DNA of 58,528 nucleotides from SIG636 sp045592105 (GTDB lineage Bacteria; Bacillota; Clostridia; Oscillospirales; CAG-382), in assembly GCA_045592105.1 (NCBI GenBank), contig JAZNUB010000046.1, forward strand, positions 1 to 58,528. Reading direction: 5' to 3'. Positions within the stretch are counted from its first letter, which is position 1. Each line of letters starts with the position of its first letter. The translations under genes were made by a program, and so were the position numbers. The notes beneath the pieces were generated by a model. That model saw nothing but the letters and a program-made list of their open reading frames with translations. It did no database searches and was not told where the DNA came from. This document shows, piece after piece, positions 1 through 7,496 of the stretch.

Positions 1-292
1 ATCTGGCTATGATAGATATCACGAAAAAGTGGACCGGACGCCGTCAGGACTGGAGCCTGATCCACGCACAAATGGCGGTCTATTTTGAGGACCGTATGCC
101 CGAGTAACAGAAAACCGCCTGCCTGTCAAGGGTAAAATGAAAAGCGGCCTTACTGCCGCTGCCCTTGACAGACATTCAATTTTCTGTTAATACTATAATT
201 AAGAGGTGGTGTCAATGCCACCACCCCAGAAATAATATTCTGCCCTATTTTACGCCACCGATTGGAGTTTACACAAAATTTGGGATATACCC
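1..292 (+). mobile_element. Right end of an IS256-family insertion sequence (cut by the window edge)
   Basis: This holds the last 34 codons of an IS256-type transposase followed by about 185 bp of non-coding element end. The boundary is placed at 292 because 155-292 is the exact reverse complement of 58389-58526 and identity stops there (the next bases differ: C here, T in the other copy). The tip reads GGGTATATCCC inward. Inside the end, CTGTCAAGGG (123-132) pairs with CCCTTGACAG (162-171) and encloses AGCGGC/GCCGCT, giving a strong hairpin after the transposase stop. The left part of the element is outside the window. Confidence 0.85.
3..107 (+). CDS. IS256-family (Mutator-type) transposase, C-terminal fragment
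   Basis: This open frame enters from the left edge and ends at TAA 105-107, leaving 34 residues. It contains DITKKWTGRRQDWS and ends MAVYFEDRMPE. IS256/Mutator DDE transposases typically end with a very similar block (an MDITKKW motif, a short linker with W, then LAIFFEDR), so family assignment is firm although the catalytic DDE residues lie outside the window. The enzyme cuts and joins the element's terminal inverted repeats. Whether the full copy is intact cannot be seen here. Confidence 0.8.
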   Translation: MAMIDITKKWTGRRQDWSLIHAQMAVYFEDRMPE

Positions 293-362
293 CTGCTAAA
301 TTTGAAATCCTTTTTTTTATGACACAAACCCGCCTCGAAAGACGGGTTTGTCAGTAATCTGA

Positions 363-390
363 GGGTTGCTTTAAAAGCAGCCCTTTTTTT
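363..390 (+). terminator. Rho-independent terminator
   Basis: GGGTTGCTTT pairs with AAAGCAGCCC (363-383) and is followed by a seven-T run (384-390). It faces right, just outside the IS end. A second, T-less hairpin (ACAAACCCG 324-332 with CGGGTTTGT 343-351) stands immediately upstream. No intact gene lies between the IS and this structure, so it probably belonged to whatever stood here before the insertion. Confidence 0.7.
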
Positions 391-452
391 GTGCAAAATC
401 GCACCAACAAAAAGAGTATAAACGTTAAGTTTTCGTTTATGCCCTCTCAATA

Positions 453-1180
453 TCATTCGTTTATCCCACCAACGTTTTCAAAAGCTGAAAGCAAGTGCCA
501 CAAGGAAAGAAGCTCAAGCATCTCGTCCGCAGTCGTGGTCAACCGCAAATGTTATGTATCTTTGCATAAGCTTGCACTTAAGCATTTTTTTGTATCCGTA
601 TGCAAGGTATCATCAAAGAAATCACGTATCATTTCACAGCAATGCGTTATAATAGCCATGGAAGAGTTTAGCTGTGCAGATAGGTCTTTCACAAAGCTGC
701 TTTTAATAGATGGGTTCACCTTTATAAAAGTGTCCAACGCTCCGGAATACTGCTTGCAAGCAATATTCACCGCATCCTTGAACACTTTTTTACCTCAGCG
801 CGCTCATTTTGGCTTACTTGCAGCTCTATTAGAGAAAAAGCCTCGCTCAAACAGTCTTTAAGTATTTAACAATTGTCCGAAATATCGGAAACGGCACATA
901 CCGCGGCTTCACAATATACAGAATAAAAGCACGTTTCCCATCTCCTATATGTATCGGCAAGCTTTTTGTAGCGTTGACCTGCCGCCGCATAGTCATGCAT
1001 AGACAAGGCGTTACGTGCGAGTTTTAGCTGAATTTCAGTATCCTCACCGCACATATTTGCTTCGTTGCTCTCAACCATACCTCTAACTTCATCAACTGTG
1101 TATTTCACGCCGCAATTTTCGCAAATAAATGCACCGTTCTTTTTTATCAAGCCTACGTGAGAACAAATTTCACACTTCAT
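453..1180 (-). pseudogene. Decayed zinc-ribbon protein gene (TFIIB-type zinc finger family)
   Basis: The N-terminal part (ATG at 1178-1180) encodes MKCEICSHVGLIKKNGAFIC and then CENCGVKY, a two-knuckle zinc ribbon (CxxC...CxxC) common in Clostridia, followed by a helical region. The reading frame stops at TAA 866-868, but the same frame continues sensibly (ILKDCLSEAFSLIELQVSQN), then shifts by one frame near 785-800 into VFKDAVNIACKQY. A second TAA at 552-554 is again followed by coding-like sequence (ADEMLELLSLWHLLSAFE) to TGA 453-455. Two stops and one frameshift in one continuous homologous product indicate a dead gene beside the IS. The exact frameshift position is approximate. Confidence 0.65.
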
Positions 1181-1323
1181 AAGCACCGCACTTCTTTCTT
1201 AATAATAAAAACGCTTTTTCGAATTAGAACTATTCTTCTTGTGATTATACACCTATAGCTCCTGTTTGTCAACATTCTTTCGACATTATAATTAAAATAT
1301 AAAATGGTAATGGAGGGAAGAAT

Positions 1324-1644
1324 ATGCTAATATTTGATTTGCGTGACATTGGCAACAATATGCTGGCACACAGAAAAAAATCGGGTCTTACACAAGCCGA
1401 GCTTGCAGAGATCGCAGGCATTTCCGACCGAACCTACGCCGATATCGAAAGAGGTACAGTTAATATGCGCTTGCAAACCCTCTTGAAGATATGCGAAGGT
1501 CTTGGGATAACACCGGACGATATTTTAGTTAGCGAAGACCTCTCCTTGCACGAAAATGAGCTGATTGAATACCTTCAATCGCTACCGAAAAAGAAAAAAG
1601 ATCTTGCACTAAAATTCCTTACCTTTTTTATTGATTCGATTTAA
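1324..1644 (+). CDS. XRE-family helix-turn-helix transcriptional regulator
   Basis: This 106-residue cytoplasmic DNA-binding protein has an HTH_3/Cro-C1 fold at about residues 10-62 with the typical TQAELAEIAGISDRTYADIE helix pair and LQTLLKICEGLGITPDDIL. The C-terminal 40 residues are charged and helical (LPKKKKDLALKFL), perhaps a dimerisation helix. The start follows GGAGGGAAG with good spacing. It stands alone between the dead zinc-ribbon gene and an ECF transporter component with its own promoter, so its target is unknown; autoregulation is the usual behaviour of such short XRE proteins. Confidence 0.85.
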   Translation: MLIFDLRDIGNNMLAHRKKSGLTQAELAEIAGISDRTYADIERGTVNMRLQTLLKICEGLGITPDDILVSEDLSLHENELIEYLQSLPKKKKDLALKFLTFFIDSI

Positions 1645-1667
1645 AAGCACAAATCTTCCTGCTTTCG

Positions 1668-1696
1668 TTGACAAATTTAAAAATGGGTGCTATAAT
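1668..1696 (+). promoter_or_regulatory. Sigma-A promoter of the ECF S-component gene
   Basis: A perfect TTGACA (1668-1673), 17-bp spacer and TATAAT (1691-1696). The predicted leader is only about 30 nt, which leaves no room for a vitamin riboswitch. Confidence 0.8.
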
Positions 1697-1732
1697 CGCT
1701 GTAATAAACCGTTATTTTAGCTTGAGGTTATG

Positions 1733-2281
1733 ATGGATTACAGGATTAAAAGATTAACGTATTCCGCCGCCGCGCTTGCCGCCGCGCTGCTTTTGCCGCT
1801 TTTAACGGGCGGTGATATGAAGCTTGGGAATATGCTTTGCTTGATGCATATACCCGTACTGATTTGCGGATTCATTTGCGGCCCGATTTGGGGCGGAGCC
1901 GTTGGGTTTGCCGCGCCTTTGCTTAGAGGGCTTATTTTTGGTAAACCGCCGTTTATGCCAACCGGTATTTGTATGGCGTTTGAGCTTTGCGCTTATGCTG
2001 TGTTTGCGGGGTTGCTTTATAAAGCACTTCCAAAAAAAGCACCCTATACATATCTTTCGCTCGCTTCCGCTATGGTATTGGGGCGCTTTGTATGGGGAAT
2101 AGCGCAGTATATTGTTTTAAACGCCCAAGGCAAAGGGTTTACTCTTTCCGTATTTTGGACAAACGCTTTTGCCACCGCACTGCCCGGCATCGCTTTGCAA
2201 TTAGTTCTTATCCCACTTGTGATAATAGCGCTTGAAAAAGCTAATTTAATACCTGCAAAACCAACCAAAAAGCCTGCTTAA
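1733..2281 (+). CDS. ECF-type transporter substrate-binding (S) component
   Basis: A hydrophobic protein of 182-183 residues with about five to six membrane segments, of the group of energy-coupling-factor S components. These bind a vitamin or related micronutrient in the membrane and dock on a shared EcfA/A'/T module encoded elsewhere. Recognisable family features are GNMLCLMHIPVLICGFICGP near the N-terminus, PLLRGLIFGKPPFMPTGICM in the middle and TNAFATALPGIALQLVLIP near the C-terminus. The substrate is not evident; relatives are variously annotated, including as pantothenate-like. GAGG sits 2 nt before the first ATG (1730) and 5 nt before the second (1733), so the second is preferred. No ATPase or EcfT gene is nearby. 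Confidence 0.8.
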   Translation: MDYRIKRLTYSAAALAAALLLPLLTGGDMKLGNMLCLMHIPVLICGFICGPIWGGAVGFAAPLLRGLIFGKPPFMPTGICMAFELCAYAVFAGLLYKALPKKAPYTYLSLASAMVLGRFVWGIAQYIVLNAQGKGFTLSVFWTNAFATALPGIALQLVLIPLVIIALEKANLIPAKPTKKPA

Positions 2282-2293
2282 GCAGGCTTTTTT
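2267..2293. terminator. Bidirectional terminator shared by convergent genes
   Basis: AAAAAGCCTGCT...AGCAGGCTTTTTT forms a stem with A/T tracts on both sides. The stop codons of both convergent genes lie in its loop and overlap: TAA 2279-2281 on plus and TAA 2278-2280 on minus. Confidence 0.85.
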
Positions 2294-2877
2294 GCATAAT
2301 CTAACACCGTTATAACAAGGCTGAACAGGCAAAGGAACACAACGCTTAAATTAAAGCCCGTTATAAGGCACAAAGTTGCTCCCAAGGCAAGCATAAATAT
2401 AAGCGACAGCAAATACACTGCCCTCTCCGCACTTTCTGCGCCAATACTTCCCTTTTGCATACACAAAAGGCAACGCAGCATCTCGCCGCCGTCTAACGTT
2501 TTTGCGGGTATAAGGTTTACAAGCGCATAGCACACACAGCTAAAGAAAAACAGCTTTCCATAGATGCCAAACAGCGGTATTAGTCCTATCGGTGCAAACA
2601 AAAAATTGAAAGCAACGCCACCCGAAGCAATTAACAGCTCCTGCTTATACGAGGTCATCCCGCCGTAATACATTCTGCCGCCCCAAGGCTCTATATCAAA
2701 ACGCACTATCGGTGCGCCAACAGCGTTGGCCGCAAGAATATGCCCCAGCTCGTGCAATATTGCCGCAAGCAGCATTACAAGGCTTGAGGCAACACCGTTA
2801 AGCAAAAACACAAATACAAGCCCAACAAGTGCCAAAATATTAAGCCGTATACCGTAGTCACGTATTTCTATATACAT
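2278..2877 (-). CDS. M50-family membrane metalloprotease (SpoIVFB-like site-2 protease)
   Basis: This 199-residue polytopic membrane protein carries the zinc motif HELGH (H42, E43, H46) inside a hydrophobic helix and the second-site motif NLIPAKTLDGGE with D129 as probable third zinc ligand. These are the hallmarks of site-2 intramembrane proteases. At about 200 residues it is short, like the minimal SpoIVFB/YwhC types without PDZ domain. SpoIVFB processes pro-sigma-K in spore formers. Its position next to spoIIGA-sigE is suggestive, but other M50 proteins have unrelated substrates, so the role is open. A 61-codon gene lies 4 nt upstream and is probably co-transcribed. Confidence 0.8.
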   Translation of the reverse strand: MYIEIRDYGIRLNILALVGLVFVFLLNGVASSLVMLLAAILHELGHILAANAVGAPIVRFDIEPWGGRMYYGGMTSYKQELLIASGGVAFNFLFAPIGLIPLFGIYGKLFFFSCVCYALVNLIPAKTLDGGEMLRCLLCMQKGSIGAESAERAVYLLSLIFMLALGATLCLITGFNLSVVFLCLFSLVITVLDYAKKPA

Positions 2878-2881
2878 CTAA

Positions 2882-3067
2882 TCACTCCAACAGATCCTTT
2901 AGCGATGCGTTTGGCTTTTGGTAAACACCGCCACCCGCAAACACCTCTGCCGATTTGTTTTGTTGCTCCCTTGCCTCACACACAAGGTTTATACCTGTAT
3001 ACAAAAGCACCGCCAGCGCCAACAGCCACACAAGGCTTAGCTTACCCTTTATCCTTATTCTTTTCAT
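2882..3067 (-). CDS. Small single-pass membrane protein of unknown function
   Basis: A 61-residue protein starting MKRIRIKGKLSLVWLLALAV after a strong GGAGGTGCCTACT site. A basic N-terminus is followed by one membrane segment at about residues 10-30 and a polar tail (EAREQQNKSAEVFAGGGVY). The layout (basic start, one helix, short extracellular tail) resembles very short FtsL/DivIC-type or accessory proteins, but there is no diagnostic motif and I do not assign a family. It precedes the M50 protease gene by 4 nt, so it may be an accessory of that enzyme. Confidence 0.6.
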   Translation of the reverse strand: MKRIRIKGKLSLVWLLALAVLLYTGINLVCEAREQQNKSAEVFAGGGVYQKPNASLKDLLE

Positions 3068-3123
3068 AGTAGGCACCTCCGTTATAAAAATATTAACCTC
3101 CGTTTGTAAATATGACATTTTTT

Positions 3124-3159
3124 AGCCCCCTTACGGTATATACTTTCTGTAAGGGGGCT
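3124..3159 (+). promoter_or_regulatory. Hairpin that buries the spoIIGA ribosome binding site
   Basis: AGCCCCCTTAC (3124-3134) is a perfect 11-bp complement of GTAAGGGGGCT (3149-3159), with a 14-nt loop. The 3' arm contains the AAGGGGG Shine-Dalgarno of spoIIGA, seven bases before its ATG at 3166. The following sequence (TTGCTT) is a poor T-run, so a translational switch is at least as likely as a terminator. Confidence 0.6.
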
Positions 3160-3165
3160 TTGCTT

Positions 3166-4005
3166 ATGGAAACAGTTATATACGCAGATACGCTGTTTTT
3201 TATCAATTTTGTTATTGATGGGCTTTGCCTTGCGGTTAGCGCGCTTATTTTGGGCAGAGCGTTAAGTAAATGGCGTTTAGCTTTAGGAAGCGTTTTGGGC
3301 GGGTTGTACTCTGTTTTTGCGCTTTGGCTTCCCATTAACAACACCGTTTTGCAAATACTTTTACATCTGTGCGCCGCGATTATTATATGTATTGCCGCAT
3401 TTAAATGGCAAAGCGCGGCAAAGGCTGCCGCTAACACCGTTTGCTTTTTCTTTGTTAGCGCACTTTTGGGCGGTATGCTTTGTGCCATATACAGCCTTTT
3501 GGGAAAATACGCGGTATACAACGGCGCATTTTATGCAGAGCTTTCCGCCGCCGCGCTTATAGCAGGAGCGTGCGTTGCAATGGCTTGTATTGCACTGTGC
3601 TTAGTTAAAGCAAAAACAAAAGCAGTATCTAAATATGCTGACATAAAGCTTGTGTTCCGTGGGAAGGCGTGCTTACTGCATTGCCTTTGCGATAGCGGCA
3701 ACCTGCTTGTTTGCCCATACACGGCTTTACCCGTTGCGGTTATAAGCCTTAACGCCGCAAAAAAGCTTTTTAGCGATGCAGAGCTGGCGGCACTTTGCGA
3801 AGTGCCCGTATTAAACGGGGTTAGGCCGCTACCCGCCGGCGGTATAGGAGGAAACACCCTGCTTCCCTCCTTTATACCCGACGAGGCGGAAGCGAGAGCA
3901 TTTGGGAAAAGCAAATACAAAAAGACAAGGCTTTGTATCGCGATAAGGCTGCAAAGCAACGATTTTGGCGGAAGCGATGGGATAATACCACCGTGTGTAT
4001 TATAA
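3166..4005 (+). CDS. spoIIGA: SpoIIGA, sigma-E processing aspartic peptidase
   Basis: A 279-residue protein. About five membrane helices fill residues 1-150; the rest is the cytoplasmic protease part. The active-site motif CDSGNLLVCPYTALPVAVIS places the catalytic aspartate at D176; Bacillus SpoIIGA uses an aspartate in a comparable DTGN motif with a P-T-PV pattern after it. In the mother cell it dimerises and removes the pro-sequence of sigma-E after a signal from the forespore. The start METVIYADTLFFINFVIDGL matches family N-termini. The pro-sigma-E gene follows 23 nt downstream, the canonical order. The Shine-Dalgarno is enclosed in a strong stem (3124-3159). Confidence 0.9.
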   Translation: METVIYADTLFFINFVIDGLCLAVSALILGRALSKWRLALGSVLGGLYSVFALWLPINNTVLQILLHLCAAIIICIAAFKWQSAAKAAANTVCFFFVSALLGGMLCAIYSLLGKYAVYNGAFYAELSAAALIAGACVAMACIALCLVKAKTKAVSKYADIKLVFRGKACLLHCLCDSGNLLVCPYTALPVAVISLNAAKKLFSDAELAALCEVPVLNGVRPLPAGGIGGNTLLPSFIPDEAEARAFGKSKYKKTRLCIAIRLQSNDFGGSDGIIPPCVL

Positions 4006-4028
4006 AAGAGCAGAAAGGAAATAGCGTT

Positions 4029-4751
4029 TTGAAGAAAAAAGGAATTATTACAACTGTTATTAAAGCGATGCTTAGATGCTTGGCGTTGGGGAAAAGCGAG
4101 GTTTATTACATAAACGGGCCGCACACGCTACCGCCTCCGCTACCGCGCGAGGAGGAGGCACGGCTTATTGAAGAAGCTATAGACAGCCCCGCCGCGCGAA
4201 ACGTGCTTATAGAGCATAATCTAAGGCTGGTTGTATACATTGCCAAAAAATTTGAAAGCCCCGCGGCAGGGCTTGAGGATTTGATATCCATTGGCACGAT
4301 AGGGCTTATGAAGGCTGTGAACACCTTTAGACCCGATAAGCAGATCAAGCTTGCAACCTACGCCTCCCGTTGCATTGAAAACGAAATACTTATGTATATG
4401 CGTAAAACCTGCGGAAAAACAGAGCTGTCGCTGGACGAGCCTTTGAACACCGATTGGGACGGGAACGAGCTTTTGCTATCGGACGTGTTAGGCACCGAGA
4501 ACGATTACGTTTACAGCAGTATCGAAACGGGAGAGGACAAAAAAATAATACGCCAAGCGCTTGATAAGCTTTCCGCGCGGGACAGGCTTATTATAGAAAA
4601 ACGGTTTGGTTTTGGCAACGCCGACGGTAAGGAGCTTACGCAAAAAGAGGTTGCAGACCTTTTGGGGATATCACAATCGTATATATCAAGGCTTGAAAAG
4701 CGCATAATAGAAAAGCTTAAGGACGAGCTTTGCCGTATGGGGCTTCATTAG
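4029..4751 (+). CDS. sigE: RNA polymerase sporulation sigma factor SigE (pro-form)
   Basis: 240 residues, the usual size of pro-sigma-E. TTG at 4029 is chosen because it follows AAAGGAAATAGC and gives a pro-sequence of typical length (LKKKGIITTVIKAMLRCLAL) before the conserved YYINGPHTLPPPL. Region 2 (LEDLISIGTIGLMKAVNTFR, then ATYASRCIENEILMYMR at about 110-126) and a region 4 helix-turn-helix (KEVADLLGISQSYISRLEKR near the C-terminus) are complete. It directs mother-cell transcription early in sporulation and is activated by the upstream protease. In many Clostridia sigG follows; here the next gene is unrelated. Confidence 0.92.
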   Translation: MKKKGIITTVIKAMLRCLALGKSEVYYINGPHTLPPPLPREEEARLIEEAIDSPAARNVLIEHNLRLVVYIAKKFESPAAGLEDLISIGTIGLMKAVNTFRPDKQIKLATYASRCIENEILMYMRKTCGKTELSLDEPLNTDWDGNELLLSDVLGTENDYVYSSIETGEDKKIIRQALDKLSARDRLIIEKRFGFGNADGKELTQKEVADLLGISQSYISRLEKRIIEKLKDELCRMGLH

Positions 4752-4754
4752 TTC

Positions 4755-4783
4755 TTGACAAAAAATATGCGCGGTGATATAAT
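4755..4783 (+). promoter_or_regulatory. Sigma-A promoter of the NYN-domain gene
   Basis: TTGACA (4755-4760), 17 bp, TATAAT (4778-4783), directly after the sigE stop codon. The NYN gene is therefore transcribed independently of sporulation. Confidence 0.8.
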
Positions 4784-4827
4784 ATTTTTGTGAATGCTTC
4801 CGCTGTACTATTATTATAGAAAAGGAG

Positions 4828-5643
4828 GTGCAAGGTACTATTTTACGCTTATTTGGCAAAGGCAGTGGTGACGTTAAGCAAACACCCGTGCCGCTTAAAA
4901 CCGGCAAAGAAGGCTTGCCTTCCGCCGCTGTTTTTGTAGATTACGAACATTGGTATATCTCGCTTAACAACAACTACGGTATTAGGCCAAACATTAAATC
5001 TTGGTTTGAGAATTTGCAAAAGCGCGTGAACATTAAAGAGGTTGTTTTTTTTGCGGATTTCTCGCACAAAAATTTGGCAGACGAAATTGGGCGTATCCGC
5101 CCGTTTACCAATAAAATTATTGACACGCGCAGCCCCACAGGCACTAAAAAGGATTTTACGGATTTTATTATTCTTGATAACATTTATCAAAAGGCGTTGC
5201 TGGCAGACGATATAGAAGCATTCATTTTGTTTTCGGGTGATGGGCATTTTAGCTCTGTAACTTCTTTCTTAAAAAACATCTACGGCAAAGAGGTTGGCGT
5301 TTACGCCATCAAAGGCTGCTTTTCAAGACAGCTTCAGGAAACTTCTACTTGGTGTGTTACTTTGCCTGACGAAGCTGATGTTTTTGGGCTTTATTATCAA
5401 AAAATACTTGAATATCTAAAAACAGAAGAAAACAAAAATTCAAAAAAACTGCCTACATACGCTAAATGTATTGACGAACTTTCTAAAGACAAACGTATTG
5501 ACCGCAAAAAAGCCGTTATCGCGCTTGATAAGCTTATTAAAAACAACGTTATTTCCAAGCGCAGCTTTAAGGGGCAAGGCTTTACGGTTAAGGATGCTTT
5601 GTTTGTTGATTGGGAGCTTGCCGCTGAAAACGAGCTGTTTTAA
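4828..5643 (+). CDS. NYN-domain (PIN-like) protein, putative nuclease
   Basis: The protein has an NYN/LabA-type fold from about residue 30: AAVFVDYEHWYISL (first acidic site), VVFFADFS, KKDFTDFIILDNIYQKAL and FILFSGDGHFSSV. These acidic residues are those expected for a metal-dependent ribonuclease of the PIN-like superfamily. The C-terminal 80 residues (YAKCIDELSKDKRIDRKKAV and onward) look like a helical winged-helix-type module. The start is uncertain: GTG 4828 lies inside the AAAGGAGG site itself, and no ATG, GTG or TTG follows at normal spacing. ATT at 4840 or TTG at 4915 are alternatives. Single-gene unit with its own promoter; the RNA target is unknown. Confidence 0.75.
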   Translation: MQGTILRLFGKGSGDVKQTPVPLKTGKEGLPSAAVFVDYEHWYISLNNNYGIRPNIKSWFENLQKRVNIKEVVFFADFSHKNLADEIGRIRPFTNKIIDTRSPTGTKKDFTDFIILDNIYQKALLADDIEAFILFSGDGHFSSVTSFLKNIYGKEVGVYAIKGCFSRQLQETSTWCVTLPDEADVFGLYYQKILEYLKTEENKNSKKLPTYAKCIDELSKDKRIDRKKAVIALDKLIKNNVISKRSFKGQGFTVKDALFVDWELAAENELF

Positions 5644-5696
5644 CGAATTTTTTACTTATTTATTATAAAAATGTACCGTTTTTTTAATAAACGCTA

Positions 5697-5724
5697 TTGC
5701 TTTTAACGTTTTTTGTGGTATAAT
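5697..5724 (+). promoter_or_regulatory. Promoter of the rimP-nusA-infB operon
   Basis: TTGCTT (5697-5702), 16 bp, TATAAT (5719-5724), about 90 bp ahead of rimP. Confidence 0.6.
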
Positions 5725-5750
5725 AACATTAATGATGATAGTATAGTATA

Positions 5751-5782
5751 AAGAGTGAGCATTATTTAATGCTCGCTCTTTT
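5751..5782 (+). terminator. Terminator-like hairpin in the rimP leader (possible attenuator)
   Basis: AAGAGTGAGCATTA pairs with TAATGCTCGCTCTT (one G-U pair) and is followed by TTTT. It lies between the promoter and rimP on the same strand, so full termination would silence the operon. This suggests antitermination or attenuation, possibly autoregulation by the operon's own NusA. No mutually exclusive antiterminator is obvious. Confidence 0.55.
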
Positions 5783-5811
5783 AATGTGCATTTGTTTTGA
5801 GAGGTGCTTTT

Positions 5812-6276
5812 ATGGCTAAAAACATCCCTGCAGAGGTGGAGGCGCTTATCAAGCCTTCTATTGAGGAGCTTGGTATCACGCTTTGGAACGTTGAGCTTGT
5901 TAAGGAAGGCAGTGGGCTTAATCTGCTTGTTACTATCGACAAGGACGAGGGGATTACAATTAACGACTGTGCCGAGGTTACACGCGTTATTGACCCTATG
6001 CTTGACGAGGCGGACCCTATCCCTACCTCGTATTGTCTTGAGGTTTCCAGCGTTGGGGTTGAGCGTGTTTTGCGCAGGCGTGAGCATTACGATTACGCTG
6101 TACGCACAAAGCTTCCCTGCAACGTTCGTCTGTTTGCCCCTGTTGACGGGGTTAAAGAGCTTTGCGGTGTGTTGCTTGGCTTTGACGAAAACGGTTTTAA
6201 GCTTCAATACGGCGAAAAGGAGCTTGATTTGCCTAAAAAATCCGTTGCAAAGCTTTATATAATGCACGAGGCTTAA
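5812..6276 (+). CDS. rimP: Ribosome maturation factor RimP
   Basis: A 154-residue cytoplasmic protein needed for 30S subunit maturation. The N-terminal alpha/beta domain contains ITLWNVELVKEGSGLNLLVT and NDCAEVTRVIDPMLDE; the C-terminal SH3-like barrel contains LEVSSVGVERVLRR and a PKKSVAKLYI end. Length and order match the family. ATG 5812 follows GAGAGGTGCTTTT. It heads the conserved rimP-nusA-rnpM-infB-rbfA-nrnA-truB cluster. Confidence 0.93.
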   Translation: MAKNIPAEVEALIKPSIEELGITLWNVELVKEGSGLNLLVTIDKDEGITINDCAEVTRVIDPMLDEADPIPTSYCLEVSSVGVERVLRRREHYDYAVRTKLPCNVRLFAPVDGVKELCGVLLGFDENGFKLQYGEKELDLPKKSVAKLYIMHEA

Positions 6277-6333
6277 GTTATCTATGGGCATAACGCCCTT
6301 AACAATATAATAACATCTAAAGAGGATATTAAA

Positions 6334-7428
6334 ATGAACAAAGAATTTTTTGAAGCTTTAGAGATGCTTGAAAAAGAAAAAGGTATATCGGCAGAATATA
6401 TGCTTGAAAAGGTAGAGGCGGCTTTGGTTTCTGCTTACAAGCGTGACAACGCCGGGCAGGATAACGTGCGCGTGCGTTTGGACCCGGAAAAGAAGGAAAC
6501 GCGTATGTATCGCCAGCTTCTTATAGTTGAAGAGGTTGAGGATGATAAAACCCAAATCTCTTTGGAGGAGGCTTTAAAGAAATCCAAAAGATATAAGCTT
6601 GGTGACGTTTTTGAGATAGAAATGAAGCCCAAGAACTTTGGCCGTATCTCCGCACAAACAGGCAAGCAGGTTATTATACAGGCTATTAGAGAAGCAGAGC
6701 GCGGAATGATGATACGCGAATACGATGAAAAGATGGAAGATATAGTTTCTGCCATCGTTACCCGTGTTGACCCCACCACAGGCAACGCTTCGCTTGAAAT
6801 AGGCAAGAACGAAATGGTGCTTTACAAGCACGAGCAGATTGCAGAAGAAAACCTCCAGGTTGGTGACCGTATTAAGGTGTTTATCACCGAGATACGCAAG
6901 GAAATGCGTGGGCCTTCCATAATACTATCCCGCGTGCATCCCGGCTTGGTTTCCCGCTTGTTTGAGCTTGAGGTGCCTGAGATTAAGGACGGTACCGTTG
7001 TTATCAACGCCGTTGCAAGAGAAGCAGGCAGCAGAACCAAGATAGCGGTTAGCTCCACTAATCCGGAGGTTGACCCTATCGGTGCTTGCATAGGCCCCAA
7101 GGGTGCCCGTAAGAACGCCATTTCCGCAGAGCTTGGCAACGAAAAGATTGATATAATCAAATACAGCGAGGAGGCTGATGCGTTTATCAGCGCTTCCCTT
7201 GCACCTGCTACCGTTCTTTCCGTTGTTAAATTGCCCGACGGTGATAACTCCTATCGTGTTATCGTTAATGACGACCAGCTTTCTCTCGCCATAGGCAGAA
7301 AAGGGCAAAACGCAAGGCTTGCCGCAAAGCTTACAGGGTGTAAGATAGACATAAAGAGCGCAAAAACACTTGAGGCTGAAGAAGCTGAAAACGAAGAAAG
7401 CGTTGAACAGGAAGCTACGGAAGAATAA
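6334..7428 (+). CDS. nusA: Transcription elongation/termination factor NusA
   Basis: 364 residues, the short Firmicutes form without the proteobacterial C-terminal acidic repeats. N-terminal RNA-polymerase-binding domain up to about 130; S1 RNA-binding domain (VTRVDPTTGNASLEIGKNEM); KH1 with IGACIGPKGARKNAI; KH2 with LAIGRKGQNARLAAKLTG. The last 20 residues are a run rich in Glu (AEEAENEESVEQEATEE). NusA binds RNA polymerase and nascent RNA and modulates pausing, termination and antitermination. RBS AAAGAGGA precedes the ATG. Confidence 0.94.
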   Translation: MNKEFFEALEMLEKEKGISAEYMLEKVEAALVSAYKRDNAGQDNVRVRLDPEKKETRMYRQLLIVEEVEDDKTQISLEEALKKSKRYKLGDVFEIEMKPKNFGRISAQTGKQVIIQAIREAERGMMIREYDEKMEDIVSAIVTRVDPTTGNASLEIGKNEMVLYKHEQIAEENLQVGDRIKVFITEIRKEMRGPSIILSRVHPGLVSRLFELEVPEIKDGTVVINAVAREAGSRTKIAVSSTNPEVDPIGACIGPKGARKNAISAELGNEKIDIIKYSEEADAFISASLAPATVLSVVKLPDGDNSYRVIVNDDQLSLAIGRKGQNARLAAKLTGCKIDIKSAKTLEAEEAENEESVEQEATEE

Positions 7429-7496
7429 TAGTACTATTTCCCCGCCGTGTGTGGCATATTATTAACGCGTGTTGCGTTTTACGGAGTATGATATTT

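Noticed and set aside
324..351. Terminator at the ACAAACCCG/CGGGTTTGT hairpin
   Set aside because: No T-run follows on either strand in the reading direction; only the adjacent 363-390 structure qualifies.
391..861. 156-residue plus-strand open frame
   Set aside because: It is antisense to the decayed zinc-ribbon gene, has no ribosome site or recognisable domain, and its composition is that of a mirror frame.
1668..1732. Riboswitch upstream of the ECF S component
   Set aside because: Promoter -10 to start is only about 35 nt, too short for any known vitamin riboswitch.
4749..4830. sigG after sigE
   Set aside because: The next gene is an NYN-domain protein with its own promoter; no second sigma factor is encoded in the window.
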